Under the pieces are notes generated by a model, which did no database searches, was not told where the DNA came from, and saw only the letters and a list, made by a program, of their open reading frames with translations. DNA of 64,000 bases from Allacma fusca (lineage: Eukaryota > Arthropoda > Collembola > Symphypleona > Sminthuridae), in NCBI GenBank assembly GCA_947179485.1, contig OX359249.1, forward strand, positions 5,642,001-5,706,000, written 5' to 3'. How positions within the stretch are numbered: position 1 is the stretch's first letter; each line of letters begins with the position of its first letter. This document shows, one piece after another, positions 25,751 to 37,979 of the stretch. A program made the translations under genes and the position numbers.

Positions 25751-26927
25751 GGAAAACGTCATATGTATATATAAAAAATATATATCGATATATATATATA
25801 TATACAATTACATGTATTTACGGAAACTAATAATCTTAGTGATTTTTTAACTAGTGAACGAAAGACTCGTCTACTGTAATAATAATAATAACAACAAGAT
25901 CAACCTTATACCATACAGAACCGTCTTATGCTTACAATTTACAAGTAATTTAAATATAAATCCACACATTTAAATAAGATCCCCTGAAAATATAAAATCT
26001 CCTCCTTTTTTTCTTGGGTCCTCAAGTCCGCAGAGTGACCCTGTGCAATAATTAAATGCATTTGAAAGAAAGAGAGAGAGAGTGAATCACAGACACACGA
26101 CCTTTGAACCCAACAGCGAAAAAGCAACCGTAAAGAATCATACTCTATATATGTAACGTATACATAATAGTCTTATGTCATTAATTACGTAGGTCGACAA
26201 ATAGCTCCTTCACTTAACGTAATCATATGTCTCGCATTCTATAATAATTATAGGAACTACATGAGAAAAAAATAAGCGTTTTCACGTCACTTCACAATTT
26301 TTGCGACAAATTCACATTTTATATATGAGCCGTAATAGTTGAAGTAGTTTCTCCCCTGGATTCTCCAATGATCCTCGTAGGAACTCAGCAGTTCCGGAAT
26401 AGATTTAAATACTATACCTGCTATATATATATATATACTATATTTATAGGTAATTGTATACAAATTATGTCATGACTCACACGTGGGAAAAAAAAGGTTT
26501 ACGTCCGTGCGCTTTTTTTTGTTGAGAAATATATACATACACTCAATTCTGACCCGATAAGAATTTAAAGACTCAATTTATATCTGTTTTTGGGATTTTA
26601 TGAGGAGCGATGCCGCATTTGAAGAGACGCATTTTTGAGATCGTACAGTAACTTTAGGGAAATTGCCAGTGAGGACGACGGTAGGGAGACAAAAATCCAT
26701 CCATACAGTTTTTAATAGACTCAGAATTTAGTAGAAACATTTGTATGCTTTAAATATGAGGGATGAATTTTTAGAGCCTGAATTTTCTACAGCTCTGGGG
26801 ATTATTTTGATTTTGAGGGGGAATATCGCTCAAAATTTGAATGAATTTCAGTCGAATTTAAATAATTTTCAGACGAACGGGATGAATTTTAGACCACTGC
26901 AAATTTTAATGGATTTTAATAAATTCC

Positions 26928-27095
26928 AAAAATAATTTCAGGAAAATCCTGAAATAATTTCAATAAAATCCAAAAGTAATCTCAGTAACATCCAGAAGTA
27001 ATTTCAATCAAATCCAGAAGGAATTTCAGTAAATACAGGAGTAATTTCAGTAAATACAGGAATAATTTCAGTAAATTCCAGGAATCACTTCAGTC
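26928..27095. repeat. decayed 21-23 bp tandem repeat
   Basis: The phrase AATTTCAGTAAATACAGGAGT and its variants recur about seven times. The two copies near 27025-27060 are almost identical. Confidence 0.8.
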
Positions 27096-27493
27096 AGGAC
27101 TAAAATGAATTTTATTAAAAATTCCCGCCAAAATTTCCCGTCAGAAAATAGTTTCCCGCTCCTGTCCACCCCTCTAAAAAAATAAATACACACACACATA
27201 CACACATACTGTTAATTTACAATAGCAATTTCCGTGAACACCCTAAAATAATTACCCCTGACAATATCTCCATAGAAAATAATTATGAAGGTTTTGCTGT
27301 GACAGTTGATTGGTTGTTCCGAGCTAACTCAGACACGTTGCTTATTTTCAAGAGATATTAAAATATACAATCAGCAGCTAATAGACTTTACATGTGAGAA
27401 GAAGGTAAACTTGATTCCTCCACCGCAGACGGAATTATCATGGAGTTTTTTAAAATATATAAATGTATTGTGTATAACTATTGTTAATTTTTA

Positions 27494-27521
27494 TGATGAT
27501 GATGATGATGATGATATAATG
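27494..27521. repeat. (GAT)n microsatellite
   Basis: About eight GAT triplets, followed by a second shorter run. Confidence 0.9.
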
Positions 27522-29189
27522 ATGATGATAATGTCATATTTAAATCCGTGGTACTATATCCATATGTATTTCTGCCCAGTTTTTGTTTATTTTTTGGTTT
27601 GGCCCTCAAATTCCTAAAAACTCCGAAAGCATTGTAGGAAAATATGAAGAGGGGAGAGTCGGGGGGAAAGAGCGGGAGAAAAGAAAGAGGGAAATATTTA
27701 AAAAAAAAATGCGGGAATTTTGAAAATGCTGGAGGAAAAAAATGGATTTAAAAATGCTAAACTCTAACAATTTTTTTTGTGTACCGTAAATAATGCTTGG
27801 AAAAAAATGTAAATTATGGACGTATATTGTTGAATGTATAGGAACTACAATTATATTGAGTGTACTAAGGATAAATAATAATAATTCAGAATTTCTATAT
27901 ATCTTTACAACTAACAACAGAAGAATAAGCCCCAAATTTTTTCATATGTGTGTTGGACTTTACTACCCAAAAAAATTATAAAAATCCTACTGGAGAACTG
28001 TAATAATTATAGTATTGAGAGGAAAACATTTACAGCTAATAGATATACACAACACACACACAAACACCCCTATGCATATGCAGGAGTACGTATGTCCCGT
28101 ACATGTGTATGGGATGGGAATTTAAAATAGACTATGGGATTTAAATGGTAGACTTTGAAACAGGATAATTTTTGTTGCATTTCTCATTTCCAGAATGTAT
28201 CACAGATCCGAGTACATATGTGTGCTTATGTATGGTCATATGTACGTCACATATATATATAATATACAAGCAGTGGATTGATTTTAATTTTTTTTCCTGT
28301 GACAAAGTATAATCAAGGTATTTTTTGTGTTTTTTTTGTATGAGGTTCAATAATGTTCACCCTCCCCCTCCCCCTCCCCAACCCCCTGTATACTCTATAT
28401 CATATGCTATATGTTATGTATTGTTGATAGGGGGTAATTTGAAATTTGTATTAGAGCCTAATGGACAGACCATGATTTGTATGCACACTTACATTATACT
28501 AGGGATAAATAAATAATGTATAACAACAGTATATAATATTATTGTGTAATTAATATTAATTATGGAAAGAAAACAAGCAGACAAGTTTGCAATATTGTAA
28601 CTGCATCATATTTTACTTATTTTACAACAAATAGCACTCTGTGTACTCTCCCTATTATAAATATACATATTATATCAGTTACATATATGTCATTAATTTA
28701 AAGCGTCGAGTAAATAGTACTGCTGTTAATCTTGTTTTTTCATGTAACCCCGTCCACGGAATCCTCTTATTTCTTTCATACCATAACAAATCAGCATCCT
28801 ACAAAAACTTCCCATACGAACACATAATTATATCTACGTAAATGACAGCAAATACGGCTGCGAGCATAAGCACTGAATTTATATTTTGTAGGAAATGCAC
28901 GACAATTTTGACACATGAAAAATGCAAACGTCCATATACATACATACATACAACGTGCACTCCAATACGAGAACCTTCAACGCATTACTCCTACTGGGGC
29001 AACGTGCGACTGTACACGTATTCGCAAGAATTCCCGTTTACCACAAAATTACTTCCTCTCTTTGTAACAACGGACAGATTAAAATCTCCCTGTAGCATAA
29101 ACCCCTCAAAATAACATTTTCACTATAAGGTAACCCTATTTGGACGGATTTCATATTTACCAAGTCATTTGTCTAGTAGCTTGTGAAGA

Positions 29190-29470
29190 CGCCCTCGCAG
29201 CCAGAGAGTGAGAATTGGTTTGTATTTTCTATATGGGGGGGCTGGGATAGACGGACTCACATATGCAAAGCTGCTCTTCCCATCGATCACATCGATTTTC
29301 CCCGACGTCTATCAACCTCATCCGACGCGGGTACCGAAAGAGGAATTTTCGAGGCTGAGTGTGTCTTCCGTGGGTCCATGTCACCTCAACACTGGGAACA
29401 CTAACAAGGAACCATCCGCAACTTGTCAAATGGATTTCCCTTCAGTATTTGAGCCCAGTGCACTCTCGTT
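29190..29470. other. CpG-rich island with open frames on both strands, possible exon
   Basis: After 4.6 kb of AT-rich DNA the sequence becomes CpG-rich (CATCGATCACATCGAT, CCCCGACG, CCGACGCGGG). On the minus strand a candidate exon at 29391-29261 has an acceptor reading GTGTTCCCAG and a strong donor reading GCATAT/GTGAGT, with 43 open codons (includes KFLFRYPRRMRLIDVGENR). On the plus strand two overlapping frames are also open through the same bases. I do not recognise any of the translations. The strand and the coding status are undecided. Confidence 0.3.
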
Positions 29471-31239
29471 ATGAGAGCATCCCTCAAAGGATTAAAATCT
29501 CCTCTGTTCAAGATTCCTTATATATTATAACAAAAGTAGATAGGTCTTTATTCGTGCAAATCTTAACCTGGAGTCACATGATCAGTCAGAGTCAGCAGGC
29601 TCAGTAGCACTTGTAACATTAATTCAGGGCTCATAGCATTATATAAATTTGGCATTTCATAAAATATTAATAAAAGTTTTGGTAATTTCCGTCAATTCAC
29701 ATTTTCAATAGTAATAATTATTATTTTCAATAGATAGTATTAATCTTGGTAAATAATTTTCATCAAGAGGGAAGAGCGCGGCGCGTAATCAAGGGATCAA
29801 ATCGACATCATTTCCTGATGCAGTGGGAGAGACGAGAAGGCTCAGCTGGATCATGACAATATGTACCAATTACAGTAAGCTGGAGAGAGAGAGAGAGAGA
29901 GCACGAGATCTGTGGAGATCTGATAGAAGGAGGGCAATGTAAAAGTAGGACTGGGATCATGTGTGACTGACAGCAGGGGAACTGAAATGGGACAATTTTA
30001 AAGATGCATTTGTATGGAAAAAGGTCAAAAATCCGTGTAGTTTTGTGAGCGTCATAAGAGGAAGAGGAAGTGATCAATATAAGAAAAAACAAAGGATCCG
30101 ATCCCATTTGATGTTGTGGAAGCATTCAAGCATTTTTCTCTGTGATAATCATTGAACCGTTTGTTGTTGGTTTTTTTTTTATGGCTCCCAATGAAATTCC
30201 CAGTATTACAAGAGCATGGGAGTTGGGAGAGGAGAGCAAATGTGTGTAGAAATGGGCCTCAGAGGAAATGACAATGGAATCATCAGCTAATTCAACATTT
30301 CCCATTCCAAAGTTCATGGACATTTATTTATATGGCATACGCAATAAGCTTGGCACATGCACACACACACTCACATGCAAATTGCAGTCAGCGTAATTCA
30401 CAACAGTAAAAAAAGGACGGTAACAATAGCATCATTACGCGATAGTGTCATTGTTCCAGACTTCCTTTAACCCCTTTTATAGTAACAGTCCCGCACTCCT
30501 ATCCTATAAATTCTATTTTCTTATCCCCGATTCTGGTCCATGTCTCCCTCACGTCCCGGGCACATCTTTCACATAATGTCTAGTCTCAATATAGCGGCTC
30601 ATATTGAAAGAAAAAAATTACGTGCTACTATCACAGGTTGATTGTTCATTTCTCTTTTCATTGAGTGTACCTCGACAATTTTGCTTCTTCACATCTCCTG
30701 ATAGCGCAGCCTCGTTACAAGGGACATATTTTTGCTCCTTATTCATCAGCAGTTTTTTAAAGTAGTCTTGCAATTAATACTTCCAGCATAGATACATTTA
30801 CTCAGCATACAAGCCAACTTTGCTATAATGGAAGGCTGTGTTAGGACGAAAACTTCGTTATAACGGACTTTTGTCCCATAAAAACAGTGCTGAAGGGTCG
30901 TGGAAACAGCATCATACAAATAGATACCTCTAAGACTGTCCCGTGTATTGAGACTCCTCAGTAGATTCCCTCTCCGTCTCTGGTACGGGCTTCTGGAAGG
31001 AATTTTACAGCGGAAGGAGTAAACAAAAAAAAATGTTCGACTTTCCCTTCTTCGGAAATGAATGAAATTGGCCCAATTTTTAGAGACTGGAGAGAATTCC
31101 ACGTCAAGAGCCCTCCAACCCAAAGTAGAGGGATAGAAAATTAGAATTTATTAGAGCGTGCCAAAAGCAAAGGGAATACTTGCTCAAAGTTAAATCCAAG
31201 CTTTGTATCTCCGATGATGGGAGGGGATGGAAATGTAGG

Positions 31240-31266
31240 CAGTGGAGTCTCGATATAACGGACACC
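31240..31266 (+). repeat. best-preserved copy of the dispersed TIR-like motif
   Basis: The copy starts CAGTGGAGTCTCGATATAAC and continues GGACACC. The leading CAGT and the following TATAACGGAC resemble the ends of pogo/Tigger-type DNA transposons known from arthropods. A second plus-oriented copy lies at 31364-31381 (CTTCCTTATAACGGACTG). Confidence 0.6.
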
Positions 31267-33400
31267 TTTACAAATAATCTGATCTATAGGGGCAACAATT
31301 TAGCCCTCACATTTTATTGCATACTCTAATTTTGAACCTTTTAATAGCATCTAAATTCCAGAACTTCCTTATAACGGACTGTATTAAAAAAACGTATCTC
31401 TATGTTGGAAATTTTTTACATACAATCCCGATTTGTGGTATCTAATGTTAATTTTTTCTTAATAGTTAATATTGAGTGGGATCTTCGAGTAGGGTAGGAT
31501 TATAAGAGTGAGTTTTTTTGCATTTTAGCGGGGCTGTTATAGAAAGAGTGGGCTGTAGTATGTGAACAAGCACTGGTAAGGGAAGAGCTCTCCCACGCTA
31601 TTCCAGAGCTGGTTGTAATTCCTTGATTCTGAGTCTACCTCAATTGTGAGTGCATATGTAAGTTTGGCTTGAGGGAGCGAGTTAATATTCCGTTTGGTCA
31701 AATTACTCTGTTTGACTTTTCAATTGAAGTGATAAAAGCCAGGATCGACGTCGACTTTCTCCTTTCTCTCAGTCAACACTCATTGAGTCAGGAGTTGAGG
31801 ATGGATGAGTGCAACAATGGCTCTTTTAAGGGGAGTAGAGTCAGGTTAACTAAGAGGCTCTGGGACCGTTCCATATGACTGTGGCTTAGGGAGAACTCTG
31901 AGAGGGACTCCGGATGCTAATAATTTGTGCGAAGGGGTACACTGAGAAATATATGCTAAGGGTGAGTTTATTCCGAGCGTGGTTTAGGAGATGTGAACAG
32001 ATATACAGAGATATGCTTATCACAACGTTAAATTTTTAAAATATTTTTACATACAAAAGTTTCTTTATAACGTACATAAAAAAAACTCTCGATATAACAG
32101 ACCTCTCTTAAAGGACACTGTATTGGGTCAAGCATTCAACATATGTATACCCATGGACGGAGATTGGAGATTGGAAAAGGTCCAGGGTGTGGTCCTCCTC
32201 TTATCCTCATGTGGTCAGACCATATTGACTCTTCGCATGCACATCGACGATGCATCGGAAAATTAAACAGATGATACCGATGCACTCTGAAGGGAATCAT
32301 CATAAAACTTGAATAATTCCAAAAACCACTCTCAACTCCCTCAAATATATTCAGAGTGGGGCTGTGACTGGAGCATGCTTTCAATGCTATGCAACTACAG
32401 GGAACTCTATTCATAAAAACACACTCAACAGTACAAGTAAACATATCCACAAACTCAGTGCTAAAAAATGTTTTTGAACTGTAAAGAAGACGCTCTTAAA
32501 ATGATTTACGACCGTTTTGACGAGAATCACTATTTTTGCTGATTTAAAGGATAAATTCACATTGTGGTAAATAGGAATGTTCCTTTTGAGAAAAATTCTA
32601 CTGCTCTTATATCTATAGATAGGGGTGACCGCCATAACCAGAGTCCATATTCTTGTAAAATTTCAAAAAAAAATAATTAATTAATTATTAATTAAAAATA
32701 TTTACAAAAATCTCCTTGGAGAGTGCTACTCTCGTTAAAGGGGTATGACGAGAGTCCACTATCTGTGCAGTGGTGTCATAACTATAAAAATAGAGAAAGT
32801 TTAAGTACACAGATTTTAATGAAAAAGAGTCTTAGGAGAGGGTTCGTTGTAAGCAGAGGTTGACTGTACAGAGAGTGAGGGAAATTCCAAGACACCCACA
32901 AGCCCGTCATAAAAATGTTGTTCAAATGGAGTCGTATTTGAGGGCAACTTTTCGCAAACTGTAAAAGCGTCTTTTATGTCTCCACACATTTGCATAGGAG
33001 CTGTATGAGAAAATTAGCATTTCCTCTCCGCTTGCCAGAGGAAGAGAGTGTTGGTTTTATGTAAGATGTGAAAGGGTGTGAACCAGACCACCCTTTCGTC
33101 TCTTAAATCAATAGTAAAAAAATGAGCAAAGTTCAAAATCAAGTGTGGATACAGTTACCAGACCTACATGTTTATTTCCATGAATTACCATTTCAAGTCT
33201 TGCTTCCGTTTTAACTCTTCCTCTTCCATGCTAAACAGTTCCTCGGGTCCAGCAATATAATCATATGCATAAGTCAACCCAGTGTACCCCCGTTATAGCG
33301 GACTTCCATACAAGAGCATGCCCTCTACGGCACACTACAATATTGACGAGCATTTCCATTTACTGCAATGCTAAATTGTCTCCTTACAAGAGCGTCTGCA

Positions 33401-33424
33401 CAGAACCTCGCTACAACGGACCCC
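33401..33424 (+). repeat. TIR-like motif copy, plus orientation
   Basis: Reads CAGAACCTCGCTACAACGGA then CCCC. Neighbouring plus-oriented copies are at 30853-30870, 32086-32103, 33281-33301 and 33667-33684. Confidence 0.55.
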
Positions 33425-34402
33425 CTTCTAATTGTGAGAACCAGATTTGAACACAAGAGCAAAAATTCTTGAACTCATTTACCCCAATGTGAATTCTTAC
33501 CTTGACAAGAGCATCCCTGATGAACTTCATTTTAACGGACTTAAAAAGTTTATAAAGACTTGATAAGATAAAGACTTTAAGTTTTTAAAAATTCCGAATA
33601 CTGCACTCAACCCCAAGGCTTACCTTTGATGTCCTTACAGGAACATGTATGTAATTATCCACAGGTATCGATATAACGGACCCCTTAAGAATCCCACATT
33701 TTCCCATTCCCTGCTAACCCATCCCCGTTTAGCTTTTGTCCCACTAAAAGTCACTTGGTAAAAGGTAAAAGAGTCGGATTTCAGGGAGCCCATGTAGAGG
33801 GACCTTTGTAAAGGGAGCGTGCTGTAAAGACTCAAACAGAATCTTTTTGGAATTTTACAAGCAAGAGGCATTAGGACAAGGAGAGTCAAAGAAAGAGCAA
33901 ATATAAGATCAAATTCAATCCTTTTCTTCCCTCATCAAACATTTTGGGAGAAAGGGAAAAAGTTTTGGATTGAGATTTGAGATCCTTCCAAAAGTCGGGT
34001 CTTGTAATATGTTCTGGGGTACAAAGCCATAGTTTAACAAGGCCTCATGACAGAGCGAGAACACTTTCATATTGCCCTTGTTCCTTTTGTCCTCGCAATC
34101 TATTCATGCGTTCCTGAACAAAGTTTTCATTTTATTCCCCATTAATAGACTCCTCAAAAGAGCCTAGTCCCACGATCTCTTATTACTTATCTCAAGACAC
34201 GGATTAAACGGAGGTTCCTCTCTTATTTTTTCATACAGAGTATATGTATATGGCCTATACCTTATGAAAACACCCCTATGAGCATCAAATATACCTCCTG
34301 TAATTATTACAGGGTTCTACAAGGGGATAAATTTGAAGTGATCTCGGGTAACCCTAAATTTTTATTTTTTTCCTCTTGCAAAGACAAGTTTCTTGTAATG
34401 AA

Positions 34403-34422
34403 GGTCCCGTTATAACGAGAGG
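34403..34422 (-). repeat. TIR-like motif copy, minus orientation
   Basis: Reads GGTCCCGTTATAACGAGAGG on the plus strand, the reverse of the plus-oriented copies before 33.7 kb. Another minus copy is at 34751-34770. Confidence 0.55.
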
Positions 34423-37034
34423 TCTCTAATTTGAGATGATCCTATAGCGAGACAAATTAATTTTGGGGAGCTAATGAGAATGTGACGGAATATTTGTCAA
34501 TTGTAAGAGAACATTTTTGTATAAGAGGGACCGTTATAGGAAGACTGTATGCTATCACTGTATCTGCCGTCAGCGTGTTTTTCAGTCTGAATCTGCGTTC
34601 AAATTTTATTTCCTCGGCAGAGGGATTGCCCTTATATGGGAGGCCTTTATAAAGAGACTACTCTTTATAATCTTCAGAAGAAATGTTTTTTTCTTTCAGT
34701 TGAATGGGGTTCTAATTTTTTCCTCTTGTTGATTTGTCTCTGTTAAGGAAGACCGTTATAACGAGATTTGACTCTACTCAGAGGACGGGACAAGTTCATA
34801 AAACTGAGCAAACACTTTATTACCGTCTGGCTACCCACAAGCCTTGATCCCAACAAAGACTGTCCTCTTTCCACTGTCTATCCTGAGTTTAATGCTAAAT
34901 TCTGACTCCTGCTTAAGCCTGAATATCAACCAGAATTTTATTACATGAAAAACTACAAGTCGGCTTTAATCAGCAGTCCGTCTAGCGTTCGCCATTAAAA
35001 CCATAAGCCGATTTTATGTCCGTCAGCTTTCCCTTCATCAGCCCCAGTCCCGGCTTTAATGTGTGACTTGCGTTGGATTTAGCTGAGAACACGTTCTCGG
35101 AGAATGGAATAATTCTGATTATATTTCTGCCCTCATCCCAATTATTAAACCAGGATGGACTCATTCTCAGAAATCAACATTTGGAACAATTGATTTTTCC
35201 TCAGAATTTCTCCAGAATCTCTGAATCAGCAGATTTACAGAGTATTATTGTAATGAGAAATTTATTCACTCCACATTTGGCCTCATGTCCAACAGCCGTA
35301 TTCGGGAGCTAAATCCGAAAATAGAATGATGGCTACTCGGACTTATAAATTTCCTTAGTGGAGTTTTACAAGGAGAAAACGCTACCTTCAAAATTATTTA
35401 ACAAACCCATTGACAAAAGTACAAACTTTAAAGGGAAGTGGTCTCACCAGTAATTATATGAAAGCACTACTGGCAACGGAAGGGCTCTCGCCATACTCAA
35501 ACGAATGAATGTTTTCCGTTGTTAATGAATTTTGATAAAAAATTCGGAAATTCGTGACAGCAATGGCAGGCCTAGCCAGAGGAACAAAGATTTTTCCAGG
35601 GCTCTATCTTCAGTAATCCAATGCACTGAGGCACTGAGGAATCAGTTATTTATAGAGGAAACTGGAAGGATGTGATACAGTAGAATCCTGTTACAAGGGA
35701 CCCTACGATTTATGTCCCTTATGAAAAATGCCCCACGTGTAGGGAGTTCCTGGTTCGCAGGCCGGAGAGCATACTCCCAGTTATTGTAGCAGACCCGTCC
35801 CTTCTAACGGGACTCCCCTGTAAATGGGCTAGGAGTGAGTGATGGAAAAAAGGAAAGTGCTGTCCCATAAAGCGACTTTCAGACCTTCAGTGCCTTTTTT
35901 ATGGGAGACATTTTGGACGGAAAAATGTGATAAAAAGGAGGTGACGGTTTCCAATGCTCCAGGCTTAAAAGGGTTGAAAAAGGTAAAAGTGGGACATTTG
36001 AATGGAGCGGAGCGATAGGGAAAAAACCAAAAAGTAATTCATAGAATCTCTTACAAGGGCAAAGGAGAAAGGTGTTTGAAAGAGATACTTACTGGAGGAA
36101 AAAGTCTGAGCTCACCACAAAAGGTCGCTATTGTGAGGTGAAAAGGGATACAAGGAAAATACCGATGGTAGAGAAAATCCAAATGTGACACAAAAGGCTC
36201 TTTATAGCGGACAAACGCTGGCATAAAAGCAATAAAGACTATTGACCTTAAAGGAACTTTCCCCCGGGTCGAGTGGGAACACTGGTAGATTTCCTATGGA
36301 GAGAGAGAGAGAGAAAAGTACTGTCATTCACATCTTGGAACTATGGCGAATTGAACATTGAATGTTTTCTCAAAGGACAAAAATATTTTCACAAAATCAT
36401 TTTGACCAACGACTTTTTTCCCCTTATAAGACTATCCGCACACACGACTCATTTCCTTTTAGTAATTAAGTAATTCTTGTAATTTAGTGTGATATGTTAC
36501 AAGGAGACAAATAACAACAGAGAGAGCACACATGAGGGTGTACGCATTTGGCTCCTATAGAGAGAATGCCCTTGTAAGGAAGTCTCTAGTAAGGAGTACT
36601 CTTAAAAGGGAATATAAGCTTTAGAGTGAGGGGGAATTTTAAAAAATATTTTCGCCCCTGCAGATGAACTCCCTTATACGAGGGGTTGTTATAGCGAGCC
36701 CGATCACCCTGTAATCAAATAAAGTAAGGAGTATTTCACTGTCATGCAATTGAGTATTTTATGGGTAAATTTACTTGTAATTCAGTCCCTCTTAAGTTTC
36801 ACCTCTGTCAGTCTCCATAACACTCCCTTTGTGAGGGAAAGTCTCTACAACGAAATGCTTTCTCCATAATAGAGAAAAAAAGAAGAAGAAAAAGGCAGAC
36901 ACATAAAAGTTGGAAGGAGTTTGAACCATTGGGCAGGGAAATATTTGAGTTTAAATTTCGAGAACAGCTCCAAGTTAAATGCAACTCTCATACTGTAAGA
37001 GAGGGATGTATAGGGTAACCTGTGTTAGTACATA

Positions 37035-37054
37035 GACTCCGTTATAACGGGACT
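37035..37054. repeat. near-palindromic TIR-like motif copy
   Basis: Reads GACTCCGTTATAACGGGACT. The 12-base core CCGTTATAACGG is a perfect palindrome, so its orientation cannot be assigned. Confidence 0.55.
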
Positions 37055-37979
37055 TGGTTATAATGAACTTTGCTAGGCTGCAGAAATTTGCAGGTCCTCA
37101 TCCCCAGGTAAACGATGCTGGAGGAGAGTTCATACATCGGGTGGTAATCGGTGGTCCCCAGTGTGTCAATTATATCGTGGCTCTCTTGTTTAAGGAAGTC
37201 CCCATCCTTTTTGCGGAGGTTAAGACAATAGAAAAAGAAAGAGATAGAATCCGCTAAAAGTAGATGCGAAAGACAGTAAAATTTATGACCGGCCAAGTTC
37301 ACTTCCACAATTCCGGAAAGCTCTGGAGAAAATCCGAGACTGAAAAAAGCACTGCCTCGGGCAAAAGCTTCCAGCATTTTGATAAAAGGGAAAACCAATT
37401 ACACTCAATAAGGCCCCTGGTGCAGGATTCTTTCAAGTGGAAAATAGACTTTGGAACTTATCTCCAATCCGACTATCTCATTAGTTGAAAAGATTAGAGT
37501 AATTAAAAAGCCTTCGCAACAAGTGTCGAGGCGTGGGAAGAAAATCTGTCTTTGAATTCTATTGATTCGGAACAACGGAGGATGCAGAGTGCTTTCACTG
37601 CTCTTCATATTCAATGGTACTAGTTGGGATGACGATTGACATCACCAAAGGAAAAATCTACTCACTACATGAATCCAAGTAGACGTTAGTAAGTTATTAC
37701 CGTCCAAGTCAATACCTAGTCATCTCTCGTCAGTATGCAGGTGCTGGCATAGGTTAGCAAAATGGAAGGGGATTGGTTAGGGTTTGAAGGAGCGGTAGGG
37801 ATTGGTGAAACTAATAGTCTGTCGCCACGATCTACGATACCTGCCGAATCAATGTGACTAGGCAATTCAAATTTTTTGTAGGGACAAATTAGGTCAAAAG
37901 TCAGAAACCATTTGTATTTTAAGGAGATCCGCTCATCCATTTGAACTCAGAAAATTAAATGAAGTGACGTATAAATTAT

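Larger units (their letters stand above)
24547..29180. other. AT-rich block with many microsatellites, possible long 3' UTR
   Basis: Composition shifts to clearly AT-rich. The block carries an ATT-rich tract (25194-25232), (CA)n (25694-25750), (TA)n (25775-25804), GAT repeats (27494-27521), a CCCTCCCC run near 28362, and many AATAAA words, for example near 28505. No recognisable open frame and no good copies of the CGTTATAACG motif are seen. Either a long 3' UTR starting after 24546 or simple intergenic AT-rich DNA would explain it. Confidence 0.4.

Noticed and set aside
25636..25830. open frame with a long His-Thr run
   Set aside because: Translation of a (CA)n microsatellite.
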